From HTCC2207 sp002685195 (GTDB lineage: Bacteria; Pseudomonadota; Gammaproteobacteria; Pseudomonadales; Porticoccaceae), in the NCBI GenBank assembly GCA_051201675.1, contig CP179212.1, positions 186,001 through 250,000 of the forward strand: a stretch of 64,000 nucleotides of DNA, written 5' to 3'. The notes under the pieces were generated by a model. It saw nothing but the letters and a program-made list of their open reading frames with translations. It did not search any database and was not told where the DNA came from. Made by a program: the position numbers and the translations under genes. Every line of letters starts with the position of its first letter. The first letter of the stretch is position 1. Below, piece after piece: positions 8,465 to 21,343 of the stretch.

Positions 8465-8818
8465 ATGTCAGGAATTCAAACATACACACCTACGGCGTTG
8501 GAAGTTACCGACCGAGCTGTGGCTAAAGTGCAGAGCTTAAAGGCCGAGGAAGATAATGAAGAGCTCAAGCTCAGAGTTTTTGTAACCGGCGGAGGTTGTT
8601 CTGGATTCCAGTATGGGTTCTCTTTTGAAGAAGGCATGGCTGAAGACGATACTCCGGTCAGTCGTGATGGAGTGACAGTATTAATTGATTCTTTAAGTTT
8701 TCAATATTTAGCAGGATCCACCGTTGATTATGAGGTTGGATTAATGGGTTCTCGATTTATCATCACCAACCCCAATGCGTCCACTACCTGTGGATGTGGA
8801 GCCTCGTTCTCTATTTAA
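8465..8818 (+). CDS. erpA: A-type iron-sulfur cluster insertion protein ErpA
   Basis: A 117-residue A-type carrier. The three cluster cysteines are Cys45 (GGGCSGFQY), Cys109 and Cys111 (TTCGCGASF). ErpA receives Fe-S clusters from the Isc system and delivers them to targets, including IspG/IspH of isoprenoid synthesis. The GFSFEE and DSLSFQYLAGSTVDY segments are typical of ErpA rather than IscA/SufA, and its place beside anmK is conserved in pseudomonads. Upstream TTGCGGAGC carries the ribosome-binding site. It converges on anmK with a 16-base gap. Confidence 0.95.
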   Translation: MSGIQTYTPTALEVTDRAVAKVQSLKAEEDNEELKLRVFVTGGGCSGFQYGFSFEEGMAEDDTPVSRDGVTVLIDSLSFQYLAGSTVDYEVGLMGSRFIITNPNASTTCGCGASFSI

Positions 8819-8834
8819 CTTGTTCGATTAGACT

Positions 8835-9953
8835 TCAGGGTAAGTAGAGCCCACCTAAGACTACCGCTTTAGATGCTCCTGTTACTGACGGAAGATTTCC
8901 AACCTTTCTCTCTACGCGCTGTTTAGCAAGCCAAGCAAATGCGCAGGCTTCTACCCAGTCGGGGTCAAGACCAATTTCGGATGTTAAATTAATTTCTGGA
9001 AGATTACGGGTAGATAAACTGAGATTCAGTTCGCTGATTAATTTTGCATTGTGTACACCTCCACCGCAGGCAAAAATTCCGTCTATTGGCGCGGAGATAG
9101 AGGCCATACCTTGAGCGATGGTCTCGACGGTAAATAGAGTTAAAGTTGATTGGATATCTTCAGGTGATAAAGGATAAGACCTAACTTGTTTTTCTAGCCA
9201 CGCTAAGTTGAAATCTTCTCTTCCTGTACTTTTTGGTGGCGTTAAATCAAGGAATCGATGTTGCATTAATTGATTGAGTAGAGGTATGGAAGGAGTTCCG
9301 CTGGAGGCCCACTCACCTCCATTATCATATGGCTCCCCTCTATTTTTAGAGCACCATCCATCAAGAAGTATATTCCCAGGGCCAGTGTCAAAGCCTTGGC
9401 ACTTACCGTCTGGATATAAGATTGTAATATTCGAAATCCCGCCAATATTCAAAATGATTCGCACTTGCTCAGAATGACTGAATAGTGATTTATGAAATGC
9501 CGGAACTAGAGGCGCGCCCTGCCCTCCAAGTGCCATATCTGCGCGCCTAAAATCGGCTACAACAGAACATCCAGTTTGGGCTGCAATTAAATTAGGATTA
9601 CCAATCTGCTGACTAAATCCGTTTTTTATGCCGGGTGGCTGATGACGCACTGTTTGGCCATGAGAACCTATGGCTTTAACTTGGCTGGCCGTAATATTTA
9701 GCTTTGACATGAGTGCTAGGGTAGCTTGCGCAAATAACTCCCCAATTTCGTTATCAGTTTGACTGTAGAGTAGAACGTCGTCGATTCCTGGCTCAGAAAG
9801 TCCTAGAATCGCTTTTTTTAAGGTAGCAGGAATGTCATGGCTATGAGTGCCTAATAGCCTAAGGTTGTCTTGACCAAAGCTTACGGCGGCAGCATCAACC
9901 GAATCAATGCTGGTGCCAGACATGAGCCCAATGTAGATATCAGGCGCGGTCAT
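8835..9953 (-). CDS. anmK: Anhydro-N-acetylmuramic acid kinase AnmK
   Basis: A 372-residue sugar kinase of the ASKHA fold that cleaves and phosphorylates 1,6-anhydroMurNAc to MurNAc-6-phosphate during peptidoglycan recycling in the cytoplasm. N-terminal GLMSGTSIDSVDAAAV, GSHGQTVRH, NIGGISNIT and GFDTGPGNILLD are all family signatures. Length matches AnmK (about 370). It follows the M23 peptidase gene at 9 bases, so the two wall genes are probably cotranscribed. Confidence 0.97.
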   Translation of the reverse strand: MTAPDIYIGLMSGTSIDSVDAAAVSFGQDNLRLLGTHSHDIPATLKKAILGLSEPGIDDVLLYSQTDNEIGELFAQATLALMSKLNITASQVKAIGSHGQTVRHQPPGIKNGFSQQIGNPNLIAAQTGCSVVADFRRADMALGGQGAPLVPAFHKSLFSHSEQVRIILNIGGISNITILYPDGKCQGFDTGPGNILLDGWCSKNRGEPYDNGGEWASSGTPSIPLLNQLMQHRFLDLTPPKSTGREDFNLAWLEKQVRSYPLSPEDIQSTLTLFTVETIAQGMASISAPIDGIFACGGGVHNAKLISELNLSLSTRNLPEINLTSEIGLDPDWVEACAFAWLAKQRVERKVGNLPSVTGASKAVVLGGLYLP

Positions 9954-9962
9954 AATTTGTGA

Positions 9963-11294
9963 TCAATTGGCATTTGATGAATTGCCTTCCACCAATGCTA
10001 ACTGTGACTTATCTTGGTACTCAGCCAACTGAGACAACATAGGTTCGACTGTCTGTCTAAAGGCCACCCTTTCATTTTCGGTGATAGGTCTTGCCTGGGG
10101 CAGTTTTACCGTACGGGGATTGCGATGGACGCCATTAACTAAGAATTCATAGTGAAGATGGTTGCCGGTGGAGTAACCAGTTGACCCCACTGTACCAATA
10201 AGTTGACGTTGTTTTACAGTTTGGCCTCTGCGCACTTTTCTTTTATTTAAGTGCAAGTACTTGGTTACGTAGGTTTGGCCGTGTTGTATAAACACGTAGT
10301 TACCATTGTATTTACTAAATCCTGACTCGATGACTTTGCCTGCGCCGGCTGCATAGACTGGCGTACCCCTTGGTGCTGAATAATCCACGCCGCGGTGGGC
10401 TTTGATCTTTTTGTGTATAGGATGTTTACGGCGTAAATTAAACCCTGAACTAATACGGAAAATATCTAAAGGGGTTCGCAAGAATGTTTTGCGCATGCTA
10501 AACCCTTCGGGGGTGTAGTAATCACTCTGGCCTTTTTCGTTAGTGTAGCGAACAGCATCAAAGGTCTTCTTTTGATTTGTAAAAGACGCGGCGATAATAT
10601 TGCCCACACCTAACTTTTCTCCATCGATGAAGCGATCTTCGTAAAGCAGTGAATATGAGTCTCCTGGACGAATGTCAAAAACAAAATCAATATCCCATCC
10701 AAAGATATTAGCCATTTCCATTATGAGCTTGTCAGGCAAGTTGGCCTCTTTGCCTGAAAGGTAGAGAGAGTCTTTAATTACCCCTTCTCTGTAACTCAAT
10801 AGAATTTCGGGTTCTCGCAGTCGCTTTTCAGCTTGATACTTATTTCCTTGGCGGGTGTAAACATACTTTTCGAGAGGGGACTTTACATAATGCACCTGAA
10901 GCAGATTCGAGTCTTTGTCCGTTCCAAAACGCAAAGATTCGCCGGGAAAAAGATTTCGCAGCAGTTTTCCTTTAGGCGAAGTTGAAATTTCATGGACATC
11001 CTTAGCAGAAAATTTAGCACGTAAGAAAAGGGTGGATAAATTATCTCCCTTGCCCACTTCCTCTGACCTCCAGTGGAGATCGATCTGGTTGTTAACAATC
11101 TCCAACGGCTCAAATTCGATCGGGACCAAAATAGGTTCTGTAACCAATTTAGTCCGATCAGGTTCATCTTCAGGCACCACAGAAAGGATGGTTAAAAGTG
11201 TGAAAATACCACCGATGAATAATAAATTACGGCGCGGGAAGTTCCGAGTAAAAAACAGAATTCGATTAGCGACTTTTTGCGTTTTTTTGACCAC
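9963..11294 (-). CDS. M23-family peptidoglycan endopeptidase (MepM-like)
   Basis: A 443-residue protein with one N-terminal membrane anchor or uncleaved signal (about 22-40), a LysM/OapA-like region (about 70-135), a second pre-peptidase domain, and a C-terminal LytM/M23 domain. Zinc ligands are visible: His300 and Asp304 (HRGVDYSAP) and His381 (HLHYEF), with catalytic His348. All are intact, so an active endopeptidase is expected; MepM cleaves D-Ala-mDAP crosslinks in the periplasm. Pseudomonas has its homologue in the same place between anmK and tyrS. Whether it works with the nearby bactofilin is open. Confidence 0.92.
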   Translation of the reverse strand: MVKKTQKVANRILFFTRNFPRRNLLFIGGIFTLLTILSVVPEDEPDRTKLVTEPILVPIEFEPLEIVNNQIDLHWRSEEVGKGDNLSTLFLRAKFSAKDVHEISTSPKGKLLRNLFPGESLRFGTDKDSNLLQVHYVKSPLEKYVYTRQGNKYQAEKRLREPEILLSYREGVIKDSLYLSGKEANLPDKLIMEMANIFGWDIDFVFDIRPGDSYSLLYEDRFIDGEKLGVGNIIAASFTNQKKTFDAVRYTNEKGQSDYYTPEGFSMRKTFLRTPLDIFRISSGFNLRRKHPIHKKIKAHRGVDYSAPRGTPVYAAGAGKVIESGFSKYNGNYVFIQHGQTYVTKYLHLNKRKVRRGQTVKQRQLIGTVGSTGYSTGNHLHYEFLVNGVHRNPRTVKLPQARPITENERVAFRQTVEPMLSQLAEYQDKSQLALVEGNSSNAN

Positions 11295-11397
11295 CGTAAC
11301 CCACCGCCAATAATAAACTAGCCAGAGTTTAGCGTGATTGATTAGGAAGATACAATATCGTGAGTCAGTAAAGGCATCACAAGTGAATGAGATTAAG

Positions 11398-11427
11398 TTG
11401 AAAAATGGTCTTAACCTTCACTATATC
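11398..11427 (+). promoter_or_regulatory. Possible tyrS promoter
   Basis: TTGAAA (11398-11403) and TATATC (11422-11427) are 18 bases apart in the AT-rich gap before tyrS. An overlapping TAAACT (11431-11436) is an alternative -10. Weak assignment. Confidence 0.3.
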
Positions 11428-11500
11428 TGTTAAACTAACCAGTAATTACAGGCGCTCGACTAAAGCGTTATCGATCAATCAATCTAAGTATTAAAAACGA

Positions 11501-12814
11501 ATGAAGATAAATCTCACTGGAAATCAGTTAATCGAAGAATTAACTCAACGTGGACTTGTAGCGCAGTATTCTGGCGATCAAGATCTATTGAAACATCTTG
11601 ACGAGTCGCGAACGCTTTATTGTGGTTTTGACCCTACTGCAGATAGTTTGCATATAGGTAGCTTGGTCCCTTTGCTGGTTTTGAAGCGATTTCAGGATGC
11701 AGGGCATAGACCGATAGTCTTGGTGGGAGGCTCCACCGGGTTAATTGGTGATCCTAGTTTTAAGGCTGAAGAGCGCAAGCTAAATAGCCCTGAAACAGTT
11801 GCTGGCTGGGTTGATAAACTAAAACGTCAAACAAGTCAGTTTGTAAATTTTGACGACCAATCACCCATAGCCGCGAAGGCCGTCAATAATTTAGATTGGA
11901 CTGCCGGTGTCGACGTTTTGGATTTCTTGAGAAATGTTGGCAAACACTTCTCCATTAATGCAATGATCCAGAAAGAGTCAGTGAAGCAGAGATTAGATAG
12001 AGAGGGAGCAGGTATCTCGTTCACTGAGTTTTCTTACTCTTTGCTTCAAGGATGGGACTTTGCTGAGCTCAACCGCCGATACGATTGTACTTTGCAAATA
12101 GGTGGCAGTGACCAATGGGGCAATATAGTAAGTGGTATCGACTTAAGTCGCAGACAAAATCAATCTCAGTGTTTTGCATTGACAGTGCCTCTAGTGACAA
12201 AAGCAGATGGCTCGAAATTTGGCAAAACAGAATCAGGGACGATATGGCTCGATGCTACAAAAACCTCGCCTTATAGTTTCTATCAGTTTTGGCTAAATGT
12301 TGCTGACGCAGACGTGTATAAATTTCTTCGCTACTTTACGTTTTTATCCTTGGCTGAGATCAGTGATATTGAAATCGAAGACAAAGCAGCTTCGGGTCGT
12401 CCGAAGGCGCAAGGAATATTGGCTCGTGAAGCGACCACCCTGGTTCATGGTGATGACGGCCTCAATGCTGCCTTGCGGATAACTGAAGCTATGTTTAGCG
12501 GTGAGCTCTCGGATTTGTCTGAGCAAGATTTTGAGCAGCTCTGTCAGGACGGGCTGCCCAGCTCTTCCTTGTCTGATTTGGACCTGCAAGATAAACCCCT
12601 GACTAATCTCCTGGTGGAGGCTGGTATGGTGAAATCTGGCCGGGAAGTTAAAGATGCGCTCAGTCGAAATTCAGTATTGATTAATGGGCAAGCTAAAGGC
12701 TTGGAAGACAATATGCGAACTGCCGATCTTTTCCCTCCCAGAGGTGGGATCTATGACCGCTATTATCTCGTCAAATTAGGCAAGAAAAAATATCATTTAT
12801 TTCAGCGCATTTAA
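11501..12814 (+). CDS. tyrS: Tyrosyl-tRNA synthetase TyrS
   Basis: A 437-residue class Ic synthetase that charges tRNA-Tyr. The HIGH-type motif is HIGS (51-54) in FDPTADSLHIGS, the KMSKS-type loop is KFGKT (239-243), and QIGGSDQWGN marks the tyrosine pocket. A C-terminal S4-like domain follows (GREVKDALSRNSVLINGQ). This is the E. coli-like subclass with KFGKT. The residues before FDPT are slightly longer than in E. coli (424 aa total). The rRNA operon promoters begin about 50 bases downstream. Confidence 0.97.
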   Translation: MKINLTGNQLIEELTQRGLVAQYSGDQDLLKHLDESRTLYCGFDPTADSLHIGSLVPLLVLKRFQDAGHRPIVLVGGSTGLIGDPSFKAEERKLNSPETVAGWVDKLKRQTSQFVNFDDQSPIAAKAVNNLDWTAGVDVLDFLRNVGKHFSINAMIQKESVKQRLDREGAGISFTEFSYSLLQGWDFAELNRRYDCTLQIGGSDQWGNIVSGIDLSRRQNQSQCFALTVPLVTKADGSKFGKTESGTIWLDATKTSPYSFYQFWLNVADADVYKFLRYFTFLSLAEISDIEIEDKAASGRPKAQGILAREATTLVHGDDGLNAALRITEAMFSGELSDLSEQDFEQLCQDGLPSSSLSDLDLQDKPLTNLLVEAGMVKSGREVKDALSRNSVLINGQAKGLEDNMRTADLFPPRGGIYDRYYLVKLGKKKYHLFQRI

Positions 12815-12865
12815 CGCGTCAGACCCTTAGGTTTTGTGGGACTTCAAAATAAATATAAATACTTG

Positions 12866-12893
12866 TTGACAGTACTCCGTCTGTCTGTAGAAT
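12866..12893 (+). promoter_or_regulatory. rRNA operon promoter P1
   Basis: Consensus TTGACA (12866-12871), a 16-base spacer and TAGAAT (12888-12893), followed at once by GCGCGCTCC (12894-12902), a GC-rich discriminator of the kind linked to ppGpp control. The upstream sequence is strongly AT-rich. Confidence 0.88.
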
Positions 12894-12978
12894 GCGCGCT
12901 CCTACTGGGGGGCAGGCAACATTGCACTACAGTAGTAAAGGGAACGACTAATTAATTTTATTTATTTCTTTTAATCGG

Positions 12979-13006
12979 TTGACAAGCAAATCTTTGCCGC
13001 TAGAAT
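12979..13006 (+). promoter_or_regulatory. rRNA operon promoter P2
   Basis: TTGACA (12979-12984), a 16-base spacer and TAGAAT (13001-13006), then GCGCGCTCC. From the -10 through the discriminator it is identical to P1; the spacer differs. A TTAATTTTATTTATTT-type AT block lies upstream. Confidence 0.88.
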
Positions 13007-13092
13007 GCGCGCTCCCAACAGCAATGTTCGGAACCGAAACAAGCGTCAAGAAATGTTAGTGAAAAGAATCCGTAATAATTCTCTTCAATCTG

Positions 13093-13120
13093 TTGACAAA
13101 GGGGCCCGCATCTATAGAAT
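13093..13120 (+). promoter_or_regulatory. rRNA operon promoter P3
   Basis: TTGACA (13093-13098), a 16-base spacer and TAGAAT (13115-13120), followed by ACGCGTCCCGCTC. Same design as P1 and P2 with a slightly different discriminator. It lies closest to boxA. Confidence 0.85.
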
Positions 13121-13144
13121 ACGCGTCCCGCTCTTAGTAGCGAA

Positions 13145-13154
13145 TGCTCTTTAA
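13145..13154 (+). promoter_or_regulatory. boxA antitermination site of the rRNA leader
   Basis: TGCTCTTTAA matches the boxA sequence bound by NusB/NusE for rRNA antitermination. The same 10 bases recur before 23S at 15211-15220. Confidence 0.85.
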
Positions 13155-13157
13155 AAA

Positions 13158-13188
13158 TATAATCAAGCAATGCGTGTGGGCACTTGCT
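13158..13188 (+). other. 5' arm of the 16S precursor processing stem
   Basis: ATAATCAAGCAATGCG and the following GTGTGGGCACTTGCT pair with 14893-14923 downstream of 16S, with only a few G-U or mismatched positions. The long duplex enclosing 16S is the expected RNase III substrate. Confidence 0.8.
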
Positions 13189-13339
13189 AGTTGATATTGG
13201 ATAATTAAATATCATAAGCAAGTGACTCATCGATTCATTTATGAATGTGATTTGTACAGTTTTATGAAACTGAGATTTTGAATGGTAAAGCAAGTTTTGC
13301 GTAACCGTTCCCTCTCCTTAATTGGTGAGGTTAAAGATT

Positions 13340-14873
<1,534 letters not shown>

Positions 14874-14892
14874 AACGAATATCCTTACGATT

Positions 14893-14923
14893 AGTAAGTG
14901 CTCACACGCATTGCTTGATTATT
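14893..14923 (+). other. 3' arm of the 16S precursor processing stem
   Basis: AGTAAGTGCTCACACGCATT and the following GCTTGATTAT are the near-exact reverse complement of the leader at 13158-13188, closing the stem around 16S. Confidence 0.8.
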
Positions 14924-14985
14924 TATGACTAGCAGTAAAGTACGGTATGGCGACCGGGCTGCTAAGACTTGGTTGCATCTGAATT

Positions 14986-15062
<77 letters not shown>

Positions 15063-15073
15063 ATTCCCTATAT

Positions 15074-15149
15074 GGGGCTATAGCTCAGCTGGGAGAGCGC
15101 CTGCCTTGCACGCAGGAGGTCAGCGGTTCGATCCCGCTTAGCTCCACCA
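15074..15149 (+). tRNA. tRNA-Ala (TGC)
   Basis: 76 bases with encoded CCA. Acceptor GGGGCTA pairs with TAGCTCC (one G-U); the anticodon stem-loop CCTGCCTTGCACGCAGG gives TGC. Second spacer tRNA, 11 bases after tRNA-Ile. Confidence 0.97.
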
Positions 15150-15210
15150 CTTTACTCACCAGAAGTTAGCGATAAGCGATATTCGTTTATCACTGACTTT
15201 TTACGTCAGC

Positions 15211-15220
15211 TGCTCTTTAA
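15211..15220 (+). promoter_or_regulatory. boxA antitermination site before 23S
   Basis: TGCTCTTTAA, identical to the leader boxA, just before the 5' arm of the 23S processing stem. Confidence 0.8.
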
Positions 15221-15223
15221 AAA

Positions 15224-15239
15224 GGTAATTATTGAATAC
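15224..15239 (+). other. 5' arm of the 23S precursor processing stem
   Basis: GGTAATTATTGAATAC is the exact 16-base reverse complement of 18311-18326 beyond 23S. The duplex is the expected RNase III processing site for 23S. Confidence 0.85.
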
Positions 15240-15351
15240 TGAAAATTTTTTCAAGGCCAGTGTGTATTTTTTACACATCTGTCCGGCGAAATTGTTACAA
15301 CTACTATGAAAATAGATAGTCGCATCAAAATCTTGCTAGCTTGTGCTGTAT

Positions 15352-18252
<2,901 letters not shown>

Positions 18253-18310
18253 TAACGCAAGCGAGACGACGGACGGATTGTTCGAAGTACACGCTAGCCA
18301 AGAAAAAATT

Positions 18311-18326
18311 GTATTCAATAATTACC
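18311..18326 (+). other. 3' arm of the 23S precursor processing stem
   Basis: GTATTCAATAATTACC pairs perfectly with 15224-15239. Confidence 0.85.
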
Positions 18327-18369
18327 GACCTAATTTGACATTTTAGTGATACTAAATGTCATACCAGTT

Positions 18370-18488
18370 TGCCTGGTGACCATAGAGAACTAGAACCACC
18401 TGATCCCTTACCGAACTCAGTAGTGAAATGGTTCATCGCCGATGGTAGTGTGGGGTTTCCCCATGTGAGAGTAGGTCATTGCCAGGCT
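18370..18488 (+). rRNA. rrf: 5S ribosomal RNA
   Basis: About 119 bases. 5' TGCCTGG pairs with 3' CCAGGC; GAACTCAGTAGTGAAA and GCCGATGGTAGTGTGGGG are the conserved 5S internal segments. The terminator follows directly. Confidence 0.96.
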
Positions 18489-18496
18489 TCTAATTG

Positions 18497-18533
18497 AAAA
18501 CCCCAGATGAGAAATCATCTGGGGTTTTTGTTT
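18497..18533 (+). terminator. rRNA operon Rho-independent terminator
   Basis: A perfect 14-bp stem (AAAACCCCAGATGA, 18497-18510; TCATCTGGGGTTTT, 18515-18528) with loop GAAA, followed by a T-rich tail. Confidence 0.93.
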
Positions 18534-18636
18534 TTTAAAATGAGGTGTTTATCCTATGCTGGCGGCTTTATTGCTCATTAAAGCGCCGTTATTTTCGTAA
18601 TGGTGCATAATGCGCACCTAAACTAAATAGTGTTGG

Positions 18637-19446
18637 ATGAAGACAAAAATGGAGTATTTAGTATATTTTTTACTGGGTGCCGTTGCCGGTTTAGCCAGTG
18701 GGTTATTTGGTATTGGGGGTGGCATCGTGATTGTCCCCATCTTACTGCTTTCGTTTGCCGCTCAAGGTATTTCTCCTGAGGTGGCAACCCACGTGGCAAT
18801 TGCAACCTCCCTTGCATGTATTGCTGTTACATCATTTAGTTCAATCTATACGCATTATCAAAAAGGAGTTTTAGATTGGCGCATAATTAAGCTACTTATT
18901 CCGGGCATTGTTACTGGGTCTCTAATAGGAACGTTATTTTTTGTTTCGTTGGAGGGGTTGTTGCTTCAGGTTCTGTTAGGGGGATTCTTAATTATCTCAG
19001 GGCTTCAGATGTTAATAAAAAGGTCTGAAGGAACCCAAGTTGCTTCTTTAAAGCCACCTGTTTTGATGCTTTCTGGCATTGGCATTGGAGGCATATCGTC
19101 TTTATTTGGCGTTGGTGGAGGTGTGTTCACTACGCCTCTGTTAACTCATTTTGGGGTGCGTATCCATAGCGCCATTGGTATTGCTGCGGTGGGTGGCTTC
19201 TGCATCGCTGTGAGTGCGTCAATTATCTATGGCTCCACAGCTATGGTGAGTAGCAGTTTGCCAGACCACAGTTTAGGTTATATATTTCTGCCAGCGTGGA
19301 TAGGGATTATTATAACCAGCACACCATTTGCCCGATTAGGGGCAATATTGGCCCACCGCACAGATGCCAATCAGTTAAGAAAGTATTTTGGATATTTTTT
19401 GTTATTTGTAGGTACTCGATTTATTTGGATCAATACCACGGGATAG
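18637..19446 (+). CDS. TauE/SafE-family (DUF81) membrane permease
   Basis: A 269-residue, very hydrophobic protein with about eight membrane helices. The glycine-rich N-terminal GAVAGLASGLFGIGGGIVIVP and the second-half repeat GIGGISSLFGVGGGVFTTPLL are the duplicated hallmark of the TauE/SafE family, proposed anion exporters (sulfite, sulfoacetate and others). The substrate cannot be told. It lies between the rRNA terminator and birA, where pseudomonads have birA directly, so it looks like a local insertion into conserved order. The ATG at 18637 lacks a clear ribosome-binding site; 18649 is an alternative start. Confidence 0.88.
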   Translation: MKTKMEYLVYFLLGAVAGLASGLFGIGGGIVIVPILLLSFAAQGISPEVATHVAIATSLACIAVTSFSSIYTHYQKGVLDWRIIKLLIPGIVTGSLIGTLFFVSLEGLLLQVLLGGFLIISGLQMLIKRSEGTQVASLKPPVLMLSGIGIGGISSLFGVGGGVFTTPLLTHFGVRIHSAIGIAAVGGFCIAVSASIIYGSTAMVSSSLPDHSLGYIFLPAWIGIIITSTPFARLGAILAHRTDANQLRKYFGYFLLFVGTRFIWINTTG

Positions 19447-19476
19447 GTTAAGTGTTAGTTTACAGAGGTGGTTTAA

Positions 19477-20457
19477 GTGTCAGATTTGCATGGAATCATT
19501 TTAGAAATACTCCAAGACGGTGAATTTCATACGAAGAAAAGTTTTGGTGCGGGACTTGCCATTAGCTCTGACCAAATCGATGAGGTACTACATGAACTGC
19601 AGGCTAGTGGGTTGGTTCTTATCTCACCAGAGGGTCTTGGCTACAGATTATCAGACAGTGTTGAACTTCTCGGCAGAACGGCCATCTTCGATTATCTATC
19701 CACTGTGGACCCAAGACCGAACTGTCGTTTGAAAATACTATCTGTTGTAGACTCCACCAATAGATATGCTCGTGAGCAGGCGGCGAATCACGCTAGTTCT
19801 GGGCTAGTCGTTTTAGCTGAAAAACAAACTGCAGGAAGAGGCCGTAGGGGCAAGGTTTGGGTGAGCCCTCTGGCATCTAATATCTACATGTCTGTGGTCT
19901 GGGATTTTTCTGGGGCCGGCGACACACTTAAAGGTTTAAGTTTAGCCATTGGAGTGGCCGTGCGGCGAGCTTTGCTCAAGTTGGGTGTTGCAGACATAAA
20001 ATTAAAGTGGCCCAACGATATTTTTGTTAACGGTAAAAAATTGGGTGGAATTCTACTGGAGATGATAGGCGATCCAAGTGCCGAATGTTCCGTTATTGTA
20101 GGGATCGGAATAAATGTGCTCATGTCCGAGTCAAGTGCAGAGGCGATAGATCAGGATTGGACTGATTTACAAAAAGCTTCCAGTGTGACCATATCTCGTA
20201 ATGAGTTAGTTGCATGTTTGATTACCGAAACCTTCGAAGTGCTAGGTAACTTTCAACGCACTGGATTCTCGGTGTATCGTGCTGAGTGGCAGGTTGCGGA
20301 TCTATTAAAGAATCAATCGGGAACTATTAGTAAAGATCGCGAATCTGTTTCCGGTATTGTTCTAGGTGTCGATAATTCAGGATCACTGAGAATGCGGCTT
20401 TCAGATGGCGAAGAACAGAGGTTTATTGGCGGTGAACTTTCCTTGAGGAAGTCTTAA
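19477..20457 (+). CDS. birA: Biotin-[acetyl-CoA-carboxylase] ligase / biotin repressor BirA
   Basis: A 326-residue bifunctional BirA. An N-terminal winged helix (about 1-62) is followed by the ligase domain with biotinyl-AMP loop GRGRRGKVW (120-128), KWPNDIFVNGKKLGGILLEM, and a C-terminal SH3-like domain. It attaches biotin to the BCCP subunit of acetyl-CoA carboxylase and, with its DNA-binding domain, can repress biotin genes. The start is GTG, preceded by AGAGGTGG. It overlaps coaX by one base (TAATG), an arrangement also found in pseudomonads. Confidence 0.95.
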   Translation: MSDLHGIILEILQDGEFHTKKSFGAGLAISSDQIDEVLHELQASGLVLISPEGLGYRLSDSVELLGRTAIFDYLSTVDPRPNCRLKILSVVDSTNRYAREQAANHASSGLVVLAEKQTAGRGRRGKVWVSPLASNIYMSVVWDFSGAGDTLKGLSLAIGVAVRRALLKLGVADIKLKWPNDIFVNGKKLGGILLEMIGDPSAECSVIVGIGINVLMSESSAEAIDQDWTDLQKASSVTISRNELVACLITETFEVLGNFQRTGFSVYRAEWQVADLLKNQSGTISKDRESVSGIVLGVDNSGSLRMRLSDGEEQRFIGGELSLRKS

Positions 20458-21197
20458 TGATTTTAGATATTGATATTGGTAATACCAACACGAAGTGGCG
20501 GGTCATTGATCAGTCACGTATTTCATTGCGGGGCTCGCAAACTACAGAATCACTAATTAATGGACAAGATCTTGATCTAAGCCTAGTTGATAGGCTCACG
20601 AGAGCTCGTTTATGTTCAGTGGCAGACAAATCAATAATAACGGCTTTAAGCAGGCAGTTGTCTTCACGGTTTAATATTGTCCTAGAGGTGGCTGTGGTCT
20701 CGGATATCGCTTGCGGGGTGACCTGTGGCTACAAAAATCCCTCCACCCTGGGTGTTGATCGGTGGTTGGCAATGATAGCCGCTCACGCCAGATATCGTGA
20801 AGCGCTAATCGTTGTGGATGCGGGTAGCGCGGTCACGCTAGATGTTCTTCGAGCAGATGGATACCATCTCGGAGGATATATTTTGCCCGGTATCGCATTG
20901 ATGCGCGAATCGCTATGGAGCGGAACACGACAAGTAAAAGCGGGTTTGGGAGAAAGTGCATTGATTGATCCAGCCCTAGAGACAGAAGGCGCGGTAAATC
21001 ATGGAAGTTTATTAAGTATCATTGCGACAATAGAGAAAATTGTTAAAACTTATCCTTCGCGCTTGATCCTCACAGGAGGTTCAGCTGAAGCAATATTGCG
21101 GCATCTAAATATTGAGGGTGATTTTCAGCCAGAACTCGTTCTGGATGGCCTATTAGTGGATGGTGTTGTGACCATTCAGCACCCTGAGTCTGGGTAA
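20457..21197 (+). CDS. coaX: Type III pantothenate kinase CoaX
   Basis: A 246-residue ASKHA-fold kinase for the first step of CoA synthesis (pantothenate to 4'-phosphopantothenate). DIGNTNTKW (6-14) is the phosphate-binding motif, with GVDRW (99-103) and DAGSAVT (121-127). It is not related to CoaA; type III enzymes resist CoA feedback and need a monovalent cation. Coupled to birA by the TAATG overlap. Confidence 0.96.
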   Translation: MILDIDIGNTNTKWRVIDQSRISLRGSQTTESLINGQDLDLSLVDRLTRARLCSVADKSIITALSRQLSSRFNIVLEVAVVSDIACGVTCGYKNPSTLGVDRWLAMIAAHARYREALIVVDAGSAVTLDVLRADGYHLGGYILPGIALMRESLWSGTRQVKAGLGESALIDPALETEGAVNHGSLLSIIATIEKIVKTYPSRLILTGGSAEAILRHLNIEGDFQPELVLDGLLVDGVVTIQHPESG

Positions 21198-21343
21198 GCT
21201 GCTATTTTTTGTAAGTCATTGTCTTTAATCAATTTTATTATTTCACTTAAAAAATACTGGAACATAATTAACTGGTATTGGCCTCTATTTTGGCGCGAAA
21301 TTCCAATAACGTAAAAAAAAACTAAAAGATCACTGAGATAAGG

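Larger units (their letters stand above)
12815..13339 (+). other. tyrS-16S intergenic region: rRNA operon control region
   Basis: This 525-base gap has no gene. It holds three tandem sigma70 promoters, AT-rich stretches just upstream of P1 (12846-12862) and P2 (about 12950-12975) that look like UP elements, the boxA antitermination site, the 5' arm of the 16S processing stem, and leader sequence up to the 16S 5' end. I see no separate terminator for tyrS. Confidence 0.85.

Noticed and set aside
10915..11313. A 132-codon frame on the plus strand opposite the M23 peptidase N-terminus
   Set aside because: It is antisense to a well-supported gene; composition is low-complexity Ser/Arg and no motif is recognisable.
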